22,900 nt of DNA from Bacteroidales bacterium UBA3742 (lineage in GTDB: Bacteria > Bacteroidota > Bacteroidia > Bacteroidales > Paludibacteraceae): contig DFGU01000086.1 in assembly GCA_002371785.1 (NCBI GenBank), positions 1 to 22,900 on the forward strand, read 5' to 3'. A program made the position numbers and the translations under genes. The notes under the pieces were generated by a model. That model was not told the DNA's origin. It was given only the letters and a program-made list of their open reading frames with translations, and did no database searches. Shown here piece after piece: positions 12,627 through 21,279 of the stretch; position 1 is the first letter of the stretch, and each line of letters begins with the position of its first letter.

Positions 12627-13610
12627 ATGAAAAAAATATGGACTATAATGGCTTTGCTACTGGCAGTAAACCTGCAGGCACAGGTCACTATCTTGCCTCC
12701 GGCGCAGACGGTATCGAAGGCGGCGTATGAGTTTGAACAAGACGGTATCACTGTCAGTTGTACCCAGGGCGCCATCTACCCGGCTACGCACGAATGGAAC
12801 ACCAGCGGCGTGGACTACTTCGGATGCAATGCCGGCCAGACGATCACGTTCTCGGCCGAGACGCCGATAAAAGGACTGGTAGTGAACGGCTGGGTGAAGA
12901 AATCCTTCTCGGCCACGACGACCAGCGGAGAGATCGAGTATCTCTCGCCCGACCTGGACGACCAGGCTGGTAATCCGGTGATCGTGATCCGCAATATAGA
13001 CACCCAGAGCGTGAGCATCAGTTGCGAGAAACAGTTGCGTTGCTACAGCGTAGTGGTCTATTTTGACGAGAACCCCACCGACTCGATTGCCGGCGCTACG
13101 CCTCCGGCAGAGGGGGAGGTATTCTTCCTGAACTACAACACCTCGAATGCCGTATATGACTCGTCGTACACCACGCCCGCGCGGCCGTATAACTACTACC
13201 TGTATCTATGGAATGCGGAGAACGATACCGCATATGTGGGTCTGGACATCTACACGGCCGAAAAAGATAATTTCGAAGGCATGTATTCGATGGACGACGG
13301 CACGATGACTGAATACTCGTTCTACCAGTTTGGCGAGGCGTATGAGGACTACAGCTTGGCTGTAGAGGGCGCGATGGTGATTAACGCAGTGGATGACGGC
13401 TATAGCATCTCGGGCTACATCACTTGCGATAACGGCAATACGTATAATTTCTCGTTTGAAGGCGCGGTGATGCTGGATGATGAAGAGGAAGGCGTAGAGA
13501 TAGTCGAAAGTCAAAAGTCGAAAGAAGAAAGCCGAAAGACGATGCGAAACGGCATCTGGATCATTGAGCGCGATGGAAAGAAATTCACCGTAACGGGTGA
13601 AGCACTATAA
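12627..13610 (+). CDS. Exported protein of unknown function
   Basis: From the ATG at 12627 the protein has 327 residues. It starts with the signal peptide MKKIWTIMALLLAVNLQA, cut before Gln19. Two beta-rich parts follow, about 20-150 (SVSISCEKQLRCYSVVVYF near its end) and 165-290, rich in Tyr, Asp and Glu. A short Lys/Glu/Ser linker encoded by a heptamer array leads to a tail reading MRNGIWIIERDGKKFTVTG, which resembles a C-terminal tail (NG-x-x-I-I-x-x-G-K-x-Y-x-x-x-G) that I recall from many exported Bacteroidales proteins. There is no lipobox Cys, so it is probably periplasmic or secreted. I do not recognise the family. The open frame upstream to 12555 overlaps the promoter and is not used. 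Confidence 0.85.
   Translation: MKKIWTIMALLLAVNLQAQVTILPPAQTVSKAAYEFEQDGITVSCTQGAIYPATHEWNTSGVDYFGCNAGQTITFSAETPIKGLVVNGWVKKSFSATTTSGEIEYLSPDLDDQAGNPVIVIRNIDTQSVSISCEKQLRCYSVVVYFDENPTDSIAGATPPAEGEVFFLNYNTSNAVYDSSYTTPARPYNYYLYLWNAENDTAYVGLDIYTAEKDNFEGMYSMDDGTMTEYSFYQFGEAYEDYSLAVEGAMVINAVDDGYSISGYITCDNGNTYNFSFEGAVMLDDEEEGVEIVESQKSKEESRKTMRNGIWIIERDGKKFTVTGEAL
13502..13543. repeat. Heptamer array, unit AGTCGAA, inside a coding region
   Basis: Six in-phase units (AGTCGAA, AGTCAAA, AGTCGAA, AGAAGAA, AGCCGAA, AGACGAT) lie near the 3' end of the 327-residue gene and encode ESQKSKEESRKT. The 42 bases keep the frame, and the unit has no stop codon in any forward frame. Confidence 0.85.
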
Positions 13611-13659
13611 CTAGGATAAAATCTATTTTTATTAACCTTTTTAAACCCCTAAAAGAATC

Positions 13660-14205
13660 ATGAACAAGAAATTTATCTGCCCGATCTGTGGTTATGTACA
13701 CGAGGGCGCAGAGGCTCCGGAGCGTTGTCCGCAGTGCAAACAAATCGTAGAGTGGAAAGTAGCAGAGGAAGGTAAACTGAACTTCGCTTGCGAGCACATC
13801 GTAGGTGTAGCTAAGGACGTGACCGATCCTATTATCCACGACGGTCTTCGCGCACACTTCATGGGTGAGTGCACGGAGGTAGGCCAGTACCTGGCTATGG
13901 CTCGTCAGGCTGACCGCGAGGGTTATCCGGAGATCGCTGCAGCGTTCCGTAAGTATGCTTACGAGGAGGCAGACCATGCTTCTCTGTTTGCCGAGATGCT
14001 GGGTGAGCTGGTATGGGACACCAAGACCAACCTGGAGAAGCGCATGATGGCTGAGGCCGGTGCATGCGAGGACAAGCTGAACATTGCTAAGCAGGCTAAG
14101 AAACTGGATCTGGATCCGATTCACGATGCCGTACACGAGATGGCTCGCGACGAGGCTCGTCACGGACGCGGCTTTGAGGGTCTGTATAACCGTTACTTCA
14201 AGTAA
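13660..14205 (+). CDS. Reverse rubrerythrin
   Basis: The 181-residue protein has a rubredoxin-like centre first (CPICG at Cys7/Cys10 and CPQC at Cys23/Cys26) and then a four-helix diiron domain with GECTEVGQYLAMARQA, AYEEADHASLF and HEMARDEARHGRGFEGL supplying Glu and His ligands. Classical rubrerythrin has the opposite order, so this is the reverse type, which in anaerobes such as Clostridium reduces peroxide and oxygen with electrons from NADH or rubredoxin. It indicates an anaerobe that meets some oxygen. No clear TAnnTTTG promoter is seen in the 49-nt gap upstream. The TonB-dependent receptor frame begins right after it. Confidence 0.95.
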   Translation: MNKKFICPICGYVHEGAEAPERCPQCKQIVEWKVAEEGKLNFACEHIVGVAKDVTDPIIHDGLRAHFMGECTEVGQYLAMARQADREGYPEIAAAFRKYAYEEADHASLFAEMLGELVWDTKTNLEKRMMAEAGACEDKLNIAKQAKKLDLDPIHDAVHEMARDEARHGRGFEGLYNRYFK

Positions 14206-14234
14206 GGATCAGACGACTACTATTCATAGTACTG

Positions 14235-16718
14235 ATGGCAGTATGCTGCGTGACCCGGGTGGTCGCGCGGCATACTCGCATATACGGCTACGTGACCGAC
14301 TCGGACAACCGTGGCATAGAGCTGGCGAACGTCTTTGCCCGTTGCGGTCAGCAGGAGGGCACCTCGACCAATAGAAACGGCTACTACGAACTGGTAGTGG
14401 AGTGCGAGGACACAGTGCAACTGGAGTTCTCTATGCTGGGTTATGCCACGGTACGGCAACGACTGATACGGCCGAACGAGGTGGTGAACGTAAACGTAGA
14501 GTTGGCGACCGAGAGCGAGTGGCTGCAGGAGGTGGAGGTGCGCGGCATCCAGCACCAGCAGGGTACGCTGGACCGTATCGACGCCTCGGCGGCACGCATC
14601 ATGCCCGACGCCACGGGCGGCTCGATAGAGAGCATACTGATCACCTTTGCGGGTGTGAATCAAAACAACGAACTGAGTTCGCAGTACAACGTACGAGGCG
14701 GTGCGTTTGACGAGAACTCGGTGTATGTGAACAATATAGAGATACACCGTCCGCTACTGATCCGTAGCGGTCAGCAGGAGGGATTGAGTTTTGTGAATCC
14801 CGAGATGGTAGAGAACGTCAGTTTCTCGGCGGGCGGATATGATGCCAAGTACGGCGACAAGATGTCATCGGTGCTGGACATCGAATACAAGCGTCCGAAC
14901 CGCTTTGAGGCCAGCCTATCGGCCAGTCTGCTGGGCGCGCAGGTGTATGTAGGTCACGGCGACAGCACCTACAGCCAGATGCACGGCATCCGCTACAAGA
15001 CCAGCCAGTACATGCTGGGCGGACTGAATACGTCGGGCAACTACCAGCCGAATTTTGTGGACTACCAGACCTATCTCACCTGGAAGACACCTTCCAGGAA
15101 ATCGTTGGTAGATGGTCGTTGGTCGTTGGATGAAAGCCGTCAAACTTGGACGATGGCGTTCTTGGGCAATTTCTCGATGAACGACTATCGGTTCCGGCCG
15201 GACTCGCTGAGCGAGAGTTTTGGCGGACAGAGTGCACGGAGCCTGAACATATGGTATGAGGGTCAGGAGAAAGACCGCTTTCTGACAGGTTTTGCGGCGC
15301 TGAGCGCCAGCGGACGGGTGAGCCGGGAGGTGAAACTGGGATTCGACTTGAGCGGCTTCTACACCCACGAACAAGAGAATTTTGACATCACGGGCGAGTA
15401 CGTACTCTCGGCCGGAGGCGAAGATACACAATCGAGCAACACGCATACGGCGGAGGTAGATCCCGGCGCTGCGCAAGCCGATGTGCTGGGCACGGGCGTA
15501 TTCCACCAGCATGCACGTAACCTGCTACGAGCAGGCGTGCTGACCCTGGCGCACCACGGCGAGTGGACCCGCGGCCGGAACAAGCTGAGCTGGGGCGTGA
15601 ACGGAGAAGCAGAATGGATTCGCGACCATATCAGCGAATGGGAGTGGCGCGACTCGGCGGGCTATAGCCTGCCGCAGGTAGGACAAGACATGAAGCTATA
15701 CTACTCGATGCGAGGCGACAGCTCGATGCTCTCGGCACGCGTACAGGGCTACGTACAGAACACGCACAGATGGACAACGGACCACGGACAAGTGGCCCTA
15801 ACGGTAGGCGGACGACTGCAATGGTGGAGCTGGAACAACGAGGTACTACCCTCCCCCCGCGCCAGCGTGGTATGGTCGCCGGGCTGGAAGCACGACTTCA
15901 GTTTCCGACTGGCTACGGGACTATATTACCAGGCACCGTTCTACAAAGAGTTGCGCGACACCGTAACCGACGCGCTGGGCGTGACGCGTATCCAGCTGAA
16001 CCGAAATATACGGGCCCAACGTTCGGTGCACGTGGTGCTGGGCGGGGATTACTATTTCCGCGCCTGGGGACGTCCGTTTAAGTTGACGGCCGAGGCGTAC
16101 TATAAGTACATCGACCGCATGGAGAGTTATACGGTGGACAATGTGCGAGTGCGCTACTCGGGCAAGAACGACTCGGAGGGTTATGCTACGGGTCTGGACC
16201 TGAAGCTATACGGCGAACTGGTGCCGGGCGCTGACTCGTGGATTTCGTTCTCGGCCATGCGGGCACGGCAGCGACTGACGCCGGCCTATACAGAGACCGG
16301 TCTGGCGGGTGAGTGGATTCCGAGTCCTCAGGAGCAACGCTTTGCGTTCTCAATGCTCTTCCAGGACTACCTACCGCAGCTGCCGCAGCTGCGCTTCCAC
16401 CTGAAGATGCTCTTCCAGGACGGTATGCCGTACTATGCACCGCGCAACAACCAGGCATGGGGACGCATGCCGATGTACAAGCGTATCGACATCGGTGCAA
16501 GTTATGCGTTTAACCGCAAGACGGCCAAGTTCATGCGACGGGAGAGCGCCAAGCACGTGAAGGAATGGGCTATACAGTTTGAGGTATTCAACCTGGTAGG
16601 CTGGAAGAACGTGAACTCGTATTTCTGGGTATCGGACGCGTATAACCAGCAGTGGGCCAGTCCAAACTACCTGACCGGCAGACGGTATAACCTGAAGGTC
16701 ACGGTGGATCTGCAGTAG
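14235..16718 (+). CDS. TonB-dependent receptor with CarboxypepD_reg-like N-domain
   Basis: This is an outer-membrane receptor. After the export signal comes a carboxypeptidase-regulatory-like domain (about residues 15-95: RIYGYVTDSDNRGIELANV to SMLGYATVRQRL), a plug domain (about 100-230, with SIESILITFAGVNQ, YNVRGGAFDENSVYVN and GGYDAKYGDKMSSVLDI), and a long beta-barrel to the end (RRYNLKVTVDLQ). No SusD gene is beside it, so it is not a typical polysaccharide locus and its ligand is unknown. From the first ATG the protein has 827 residues but only a stump of a signal peptide. The frame upstream supplies a proper one, though without a normal start codon. The stop codon leads directly into a heptamer array, and a short array is also translated at 15101-15128. 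Confidence 0.92.
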   Translation: MAVCCVTRVVARHTRIYGYVTDSDNRGIELANVFARCGQQEGTSTNRNGYYELVVECEDTVQLEFSMLGYATVRQRLIRPNEVVNVNVELATESEWLQEVEVRGIQHQQGTLDRIDASAARIMPDATGGSIESILITFAGVNQNNELSSQYNVRGGAFDENSVYVNNIEIHRPLLIRSGQQEGLSFVNPEMVENVSFSAGGYDAKYGDKMSSVLDIEYKRPNRFEASLSASLLGAQVYVGHGDSTYSQMHGIRYKTSQYMLGGLNTSGNYQPNFVDYQTYLTWKTPSRKSLVDGRWSLDESRQTWTMAFLGNFSMNDYRFRPDSLSESFGGQSARSLNIWYEGQEKDRFLTGFAALSASGRVSREVKLGFDLSGFYTHEQENFDITGEYVLSAGGEDTQSSNTHTAEVDPGAAQADVLGTGVFHQHARNLLRAGVLTLAHHGEWTRGRNKLSWGVNGEAEWIRDHISEWEWRDSAGYSLPQVGQDMKLYYSMRGDSSMLSARVQGYVQNTHRWTTDHGQVALTVGGRLQWWSWNNEVLPSPRASVVWSPGWKHDFSFRLATGLYYQAPFYKELRDTVTDALGVTRIQLNRNIRAQRSVHVVLGGDYYFRAWGRPFKLTAEAYYKYIDRMESYTVDNVRVRYSGKNDSEGYATGLDLKLYGELVPGADSWISFSAMRARQRLTPAYTETGLAGEWIPSPQEQRFAFSMLFQDYLPQLPQLRFHLKMLFQDGMPYYAPRNNQAWGRMPMYKRIDIGASYAFNRKTAKFMRRESAKHVKEWAIQFEVFNLVGWKNVNSYFWVSDAYNQQWASPNYLTGRRYNLKVTVDLQ
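15101..15128. repeat. Short heptamer array, unit GTCGTTG, inside the receptor gene
   Basis: Four 7-nt units (ATCGTTG, GTAGATG, GTCGTTG, GTCGTTG) encode SLVDGRWSL in the barrel region. The unit differs by one base from the intergenic GTCGTTA (GTTAGTC) unit after this gene and after uvrB, and that change removes the stop codon. Confidence 0.65.
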
Positions 16719-16798
16719 GTCGTTAGTCGTTAGTCGTTAGTCGTTGGACTATTAGCTATTAGCTATCAGCTATCAGCCGTCAGCATTCAGCTTTCTGC
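16716..16798. repeat. Two abutting heptamer arrays between the receptor gene and mutS
   Basis: Starting at the receptor's stop codon TAG (16716-16718) come three GTTAGTC units and GTTGGAC (16722-16749), then seven units of TATTAGC/TATCAGC/CGTCAGC/ATTCAGC type (16750-16798), ending exactly at the mutS stop codon. Both arrays keep a strict 7-nt phase. They fill the whole gap between two convergent genes, and no ordinary terminator hairpin is seen. Confidence 0.9.
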
Positions 16799-19411
16799 TT
16801 ATTTTGCGCCAACTACTTTCTTTATTTCACTCAGTTTGTTGAGGGCCTCCAGAGGGGTCAGATTGTTGATGTCGAGGTTCTTGACTTCGTCACGTATCTG
16901 CTCCAGGACGGGGTCGTCCAGTTGGAAGAAACTGAGCTGCATGCCTTCGCGTCGTTGGCCTATCTGCGAGACCTCGCTCTTGGTCTGGACGGCATTGTTG
17001 GTAGCGCCGTTCTCCAGGTCGCGTAGCACCTCCTCGGCACGTTGGACGATCGATTGCGGCATACCGGCCAACTTGGCCACGTGGATACCGAAGCTATGGG
17101 CCGAACCACCACGGACGAGTTTACGCAGGAAGATAATCTTACCGTTGGATTCCCGGACGGAGACGTTGTAGTTGCGGATGCGTTTGAAGGAGTGCTCCAT
17201 CTCGTTGAGTTCGTGGTAGTGGGTAGCGAAGAGGGTCTTAGCATGTCCTTTATGCTCGTGGATATACTCCACGATAGCCCATGCGATGGAGATACCGTCG
17301 AAGGTGGAGGTACCGCGTCCCAGTTCGTCAAAGAGGACGAGGCTGCGCTCACTGAGGTTGTTCAGAATAGAGGCGGCTTCGTTCATCTCGACCATGAAAG
17401 TGGACTCACCCATGGAGAGGTTGTCGCTGGCGCCCACGCGCGTGAATATCTTGTCCACCACACCTATCTGCGCACTCTCGGCCGGCACAAACGAACCTAT
17501 CTGGGCCAGCAGCACGATAAGGGCGGTCTGACGCAGCAGGGCCGACTTACCCGCCATGTTCGGTCCGGTAATGATGATGATCTGCTGGCCGCTGTTGTCC
17601 AAGAGGACATCGTTGGCCACGTACTGTTCGCCCATGGGCAGTTGCTTCTCGATGACGGGGTGACGTCCCTGGCGGATATCGATGATAAGGCTGTCGTTGA
17701 CGTCGGGACAGACGTAATGGTTGTCCTGGGCCACGGCAGCAAAGCCAAGCAGGCAATCGAGTTGGGCCACCACCTGGGCATTGAGTTGCATCTGGGGCAC
17801 CCATTCCGAGAGAGCCAGCATGAGCTCCTGGTAGAGGCGGTTCTCGATGACCTGTATCTGGTCTTCGGCGGTGAGTATCTTCTGTTCGTACTCCTTGAGT
17901 TCCTCGGTGATATAGCGTTCGGCATTGACGAGCGTCTGCTTGCGTATCCACTCGGCCGGCACCTGGTCCCGGAAGGTGTTGCGCACCTCCAGGTAGTAGC
18001 CAAAGACGTTGTTGTAGCCTATCTTGAGACTCTGTATGCCGGTCTGCTCTATCTCGCGCTGCTGGATGCGTAGCAGGTAGTCCTTGCCGTCACGCTGGAT
18101 GGCACGCAGTTCGTCGAGCTGGCGATCTACACCCATCGCGATAATGTTAGGACGTCCTTGTGCCAAAGGCGGATCGGGCACTATCTCACGCTCGATACGC
18201 TGACGCATCTCGTCGCAGGCATCCAGTTGCTGGCCCAGCAGAGCTAGGTATTTATTCTCCTTACCCTCTTCGCATACCTGCTTGATCGGACCGATAGCAC
18301 GCAGGGCGCGGGCCAGTTGCACCATCTCGCGCGGACCGATACGTCCGGTGCTGATCTTGCTGACGATACGCTCCAGGTCACCTATCTCTTGCAGTTGCTC
18401 GGTGAGCGTCTGGCGAGCGTCGGGATGACGGTAGAGGTGCTCCACCACGCTCTGCCGATTGCGGATGGCACGTACTTCGCGCAAGGGGAAGGCCAGCCAG
18501 CGATGAAGCATACGGCCACCCATAGGGGTGAGTGTACGGTCGATGATCTCGAAGAGGGAGTGGCCCTCGTCGTGCTGGTGGGCATCCAGTTCGAGGTTAC
18601 GGACCGTGAAGCGGTCAAGCCACACGTAGCGATCTTCCTCGATGCGGGCCAGGTGCTGGATATGTCCAGTCTGCAGGTGCTGGGTAGCGTCCAGGTACAT
18701 GAGGATGCCCCCCGCAGCGGTAAGGCCGGCCGTGAGTTGGTCGATACCGAGTCCCTTCAGCGAAGAGATACCCCACAGTTTCTGCAACCGGTCGCGTGCG
18801 GTGGACTGGACGAGCATCCAGTCGTCGAGTTCGAAGGTGAAATAGCCGGATCCGAACTCCTGCTCCAGTTGCTGGCGTCGTCCGCGGAGGCAGAGCACCT
18901 CTTTGGGCGCAAAGTTGGTGAGCAGTTTGTCGATCTGGGCCGTATCGCCTTCGCCGGCCATGAATTCGCCGGTAGAGATATCGAGAAAAGCGACACCGGT
19001 GGTCAACTTATCGAAATGGACGCAGGCTACCCAGTTGTTTTCCTTCTGGGTGAGCGTGGTATCGGAGTAACTGACACCGGGGGTGACCAATTCGGTAACG
19101 CCTCGCTTCACCAGTTTCTTGGTGAGCTTGGGATCCTCCAGTTGGTCGCATATAGCTACGCGTAAACCGGCGCGCACGAGTTTCGGCAGGTAGGTATCGA
19201 GGGCATGGAAGGGGAAACCAGCCATCTCGGTATGTTCGCCTGCGCTACCGTTGGAACGACGCGTAAGCGTGATGTTGAGTATCTTGCTGGCGCGAACGGC
19301 GTCCTCGCAGTAGGTCTCGTAGAAGTCACCGCAACGGAAGAGCAACATCGCATCGGGATATTGCGCCTTGATGTCGCGGAATTGTTTCATCATCGGAGTA
19401 TCTTGAGCCAT
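16799..19411 (-). CDS. mutS: DNA mismatch repair protein MutS
   Basis: At 870 residues this is the usual MutS1 length. The mismatch-reading Phe-x-Glu is present as Phe30-Tyr31-Glu32 in GDFYETY. The ATPase domain has Walker A TGPNMAGKS (about 614-622), the MGESTFMVEM loop, Walker B LVLFDELGRGTSTFDG (about 690-705) and FATHYHEL. The C-terminal part is complete, so it is MutS1 rather than MutS2. It starts 8 nt after the msbA-like stop and has no promoter of its own, so it seems to be the last gene of the envelope operon. No mutL is in the window. Confidence 0.97.
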   Translation of the reverse strand: MAQDTPMMKQFRDIKAQYPDAMLLFRCGDFYETYCEDAVRASKILNITLTRRSNGSAGEHTEMAGFPFHALDTYLPKLVRAGLRVAICDQLEDPKLTKKLVKRGVTELVTPGVSYSDTTLTQKENNWVACVHFDKLTTGVAFLDISTGEFMAGEGDTAQIDKLLTNFAPKEVLCLRGRRQQLEQEFGSGYFTFELDDWMLVQSTARDRLQKLWGISSLKGLGIDQLTAGLTAAGGILMYLDATQHLQTGHIQHLARIEEDRYVWLDRFTVRNLELDAHQHDEGHSLFEIIDRTLTPMGGRMLHRWLAFPLREVRAIRNRQSVVEHLYRHPDARQTLTEQLQEIGDLERIVSKISTGRIGPREMVQLARALRAIGPIKQVCEEGKENKYLALLGQQLDACDEMRQRIEREIVPDPPLAQGRPNIIAMGVDRQLDELRAIQRDGKDYLLRIQQREIEQTGIQSLKIGYNNVFGYYLEVRNTFRDQVPAEWIRKQTLVNAERYITEELKEYEQKILTAEDQIQVIENRLYQELMLALSEWVPQMQLNAQVVAQLDCLLGFAAVAQDNHYVCPDVNDSLIIDIRQGRHPVIEKQLPMGEQYVANDVLLDNSGQQIIIITGPNMAGKSALLRQTALIVLLAQIGSFVPAESAQIGVVDKIFTRVGASDNLSMGESTFMVEMNEAASILNNLSERSLVLFDELGRGTSTFDGISIAWAIVEYIHEHKGHAKTLFATHYHELNEMEHSFKRIRNYNVSVRESNGKIIFLRKLVRGGSAHSFGIHVAKLAGMPQSIVQRAEEVLRDLENGATNNAVQTKSEVSQIGQRREGMQLSFFQLDDPVLEQIRDEVKNLDINNLTPLEALNKLSEIKKVVGAK

Positions 19412-19419
19412 AGGGTGTG

Positions 19420-21279
19420 TTATTTTTGCATTTCAACGAGTTTACGATAGTATCCATCCTGCCGGAGGAGGTCGTCGTGGCGACCCATCTCAACGATGCG
19501 TCCCTCGTGGAGTACGCATATGAGGTCGGCATGGCGGATGGTGGAGAGGCGATGGGCGACAACGAGTGTGGTGCGGTCGCGCATCAGGTGTTCCAGCGCC
19601 TCTTGCACCAGTTTCTCGGATTCGGTATCGAGTGCCGAGGTGGCCTCATCGAGGATGAGTATGGGCGGGTTTTTCAGTATCGCACGGGCGATGCTGATAC
19701 GCTGACGTTGTCCGCCGGAGAGTCGGCTACCGCGGTCGCCTATGCTGGTCTGATAGCCTTCGGGCGTAGCCATGATGAAGTCGTGGGCGTTGGCAATACG
19801 TGCGGCCTGCTCTACGGCCTCGGGCCAGGTCATGCCGCCAGGGGCGGGTTGCGTGGTATCGACACCGAAGGTGATGTTGTTGTAGAACGAGTCGTTGAAG
19901 AGGATTGCCTCCTGGTTGACAATACCCATGAGGGCACGCAGGTCGCGGGTGCGAACATCGCGTACGTCGATGCCATCAATCAGGATACGTCCCTGCTGGG
20001 CGTCGTAGAAGCGCGGCAGCAGGTCGGCCATCGTCGTCTTGCCACTACCAGACTGACCCACGATGGCAATCATCTGTCCCTTGCGGATGGTGAGGTCTAT
20101 GTCGCGAAGCACGGGTCGCTCATCGCTATAGGCGAACGATACATGCTCGTAACGTATCTCGTCGTGGAAGTCCCGGATGGGCTTCGGATCCGGCAGTTCG
20201 CGGATAGTGGACTCGGTCTGGAGGATCCGGTCGATACGATCCAGCGAGGCCTGACCGCGACGCACGCTATAGCCGGCTTTGCTAAGGTCCTTGGCGGGAT
20301 TGATGATCGAATAGAAGATGACCAGATAGTAGATAAATGTCGCGGCATCAATAAGGCTGGTACCCTCCAGGATGAGCATGCCGCCAAACCACAGGATGAC
20401 GGCGATCAGGGCGGTACCGAGGAACTCTGACACGGGGTGCGCGAGGTAGTAACGGCGGTTGATGCGGTTGTAGGTAAGGCGTGTGTCGTTGATGAGGCGC
20501 AGGAAGCGATCACGCAGTTTCTGCTCGGCGTTGAAGGCCTTCACGACACGCAGACCACCCAGCGTCTCGTCGATCTGGGTGAGTATCTCGGCGTTCTGCT
20601 CCTGGCCGCGCTTGGAGGCCCGCTTGAGCGAACGACCTATACGTCCGATGAGCAGCCCCGCTACAGGTAGCAGGAGGAGGACCAGGAGCGTCAGTTGCCA
20701 GGATATCACGAAGAGCGTCAGCAGATAGACAAGAATCATGATGGGGTCCTTAAACAACACATCGAGCGCCGACATGATGCTGGCTTCCACCTCGTTGACA
20801 TCGTTGGTCATGCGCGACATGACGTCGCCGCGGTGCTCCTCGGTAAAATAGCCGATCGGCAGGCTGACCATCTTGTCGTAGAGCTGGCGACGCAAGTCAC
20901 GCAGCACGCCGGTGCGGATGGGTACCATGTAGTAGTTGGCCAGCCAGGCGGTGAGGCACTTAAGGCCGGTCATCAGGACCAGGAACAAGCCGAGCATGAA
21001 GAGCACATACCCTCCTCCATGCGCCGCCGTCTGCTGCTCCAGCAGGTAGTAGAGGTTATCCTTGGCAAACTGGAGCCACTGCTCCATACCCACGGCCGTC
21101 GTGAGGTCGTGGTGGAGGACATTAGCTTGACTGAGACCGAACAGGATCTTAAGCACCGGGATGATCGCCGCAAAGGAGAAGAGCGACAGGATGGTGCTCA
21201 AGAGGTTGAACAATATGTTCAGCCCCATCAGCGTGCGGTAGGGTGGCACGAAGCGTCTTATGAGCGAGAGGAAGCGCAT
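19420..21279 (-). CDS. ABC transporter, MsbA-like lipid exporter
   Basis: This 619-residue half-transporter has membrane and ATPase domains fused. About six membrane helices lie in residues 15-330. The ATPase has Walker A GQSGSGKTT (408-416), signature LSGGQRQ (520-526), Walker B ILILDEATSALD (Asp544, Glu545) and the switch His576 in AHRLST. It is the exporter type of the MsbA/LmrA group. Placement after lpxK, overlapping it by 22 nt, favours flipping of the lipid A core across the inner membrane, as msbA and lpxK are neighbours in E. coli; other lipid or drug substrates cannot be excluded. mutS follows 8 nt downstream. Confidence 0.9.
   Translation of the reverse strand: MRFLSLIRRFVPPYRTLMGLNILFNLLSTILSLFSFAAIIPVLKILFGLSQANVLHHDLTTAVGMEQWLQFAKDNLYYLLEQQTAAHGGGYVLFMLGLFLVLMTGLKCLTAWLANYYMVPIRTGVLRDLRRQLYDKMVSLPIGYFTEEHRGDVMSRMTNDVNEVEASIMSALDVLFKDPIMILVYLLTLFVISWQLTLLVLLLLPVAGLLIGRIGRSLKRASKRGQEQNAEILTQIDETLGGLRVVKAFNAEQKLRDRFLRLINDTRLTYNRINRRYYLAHPVSEFLGTALIAVILWFGGMLILEGTSLIDAATFIYYLVIFYSIINPAKDLSKAGYSVRRGQASLDRIDRILQTESTIRELPDPKPIRDFHDEIRYEHVSFAYSDERPVLRDIDLTIRKGQMIAIVGQSGSGKTTMADLLPRFYDAQQGRILIDGIDVRDVRTRDLRALMGIVNQEAILFNDSFYNNITFGVDTTQPAPGGMTWPEAVEQAARIANAHDFIMATPEGYQTSIGDRGSRLSGGQRQRISIARAILKNPPILILDEATSALDTESEKLVQEALEHLMRDRTTLVVAHRLSTIRHADLICVLHEGRIVEMGRHDDLLRQDGYYRKLVEMQK

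Noticed and set aside
16716..16798. CRISPR array
   Set aside because: Units are 7 nt without spacers, and no cas genes are present.
17042..18073. Open frame of 343 codons on the plus strand
   Set aside because: It is antisense to mutS, whose motifs are clear. No promoter or family features support it. The same holds for the plus-strand frames at 18317-19165 and 19417-20430 (mutS and msbA-like).
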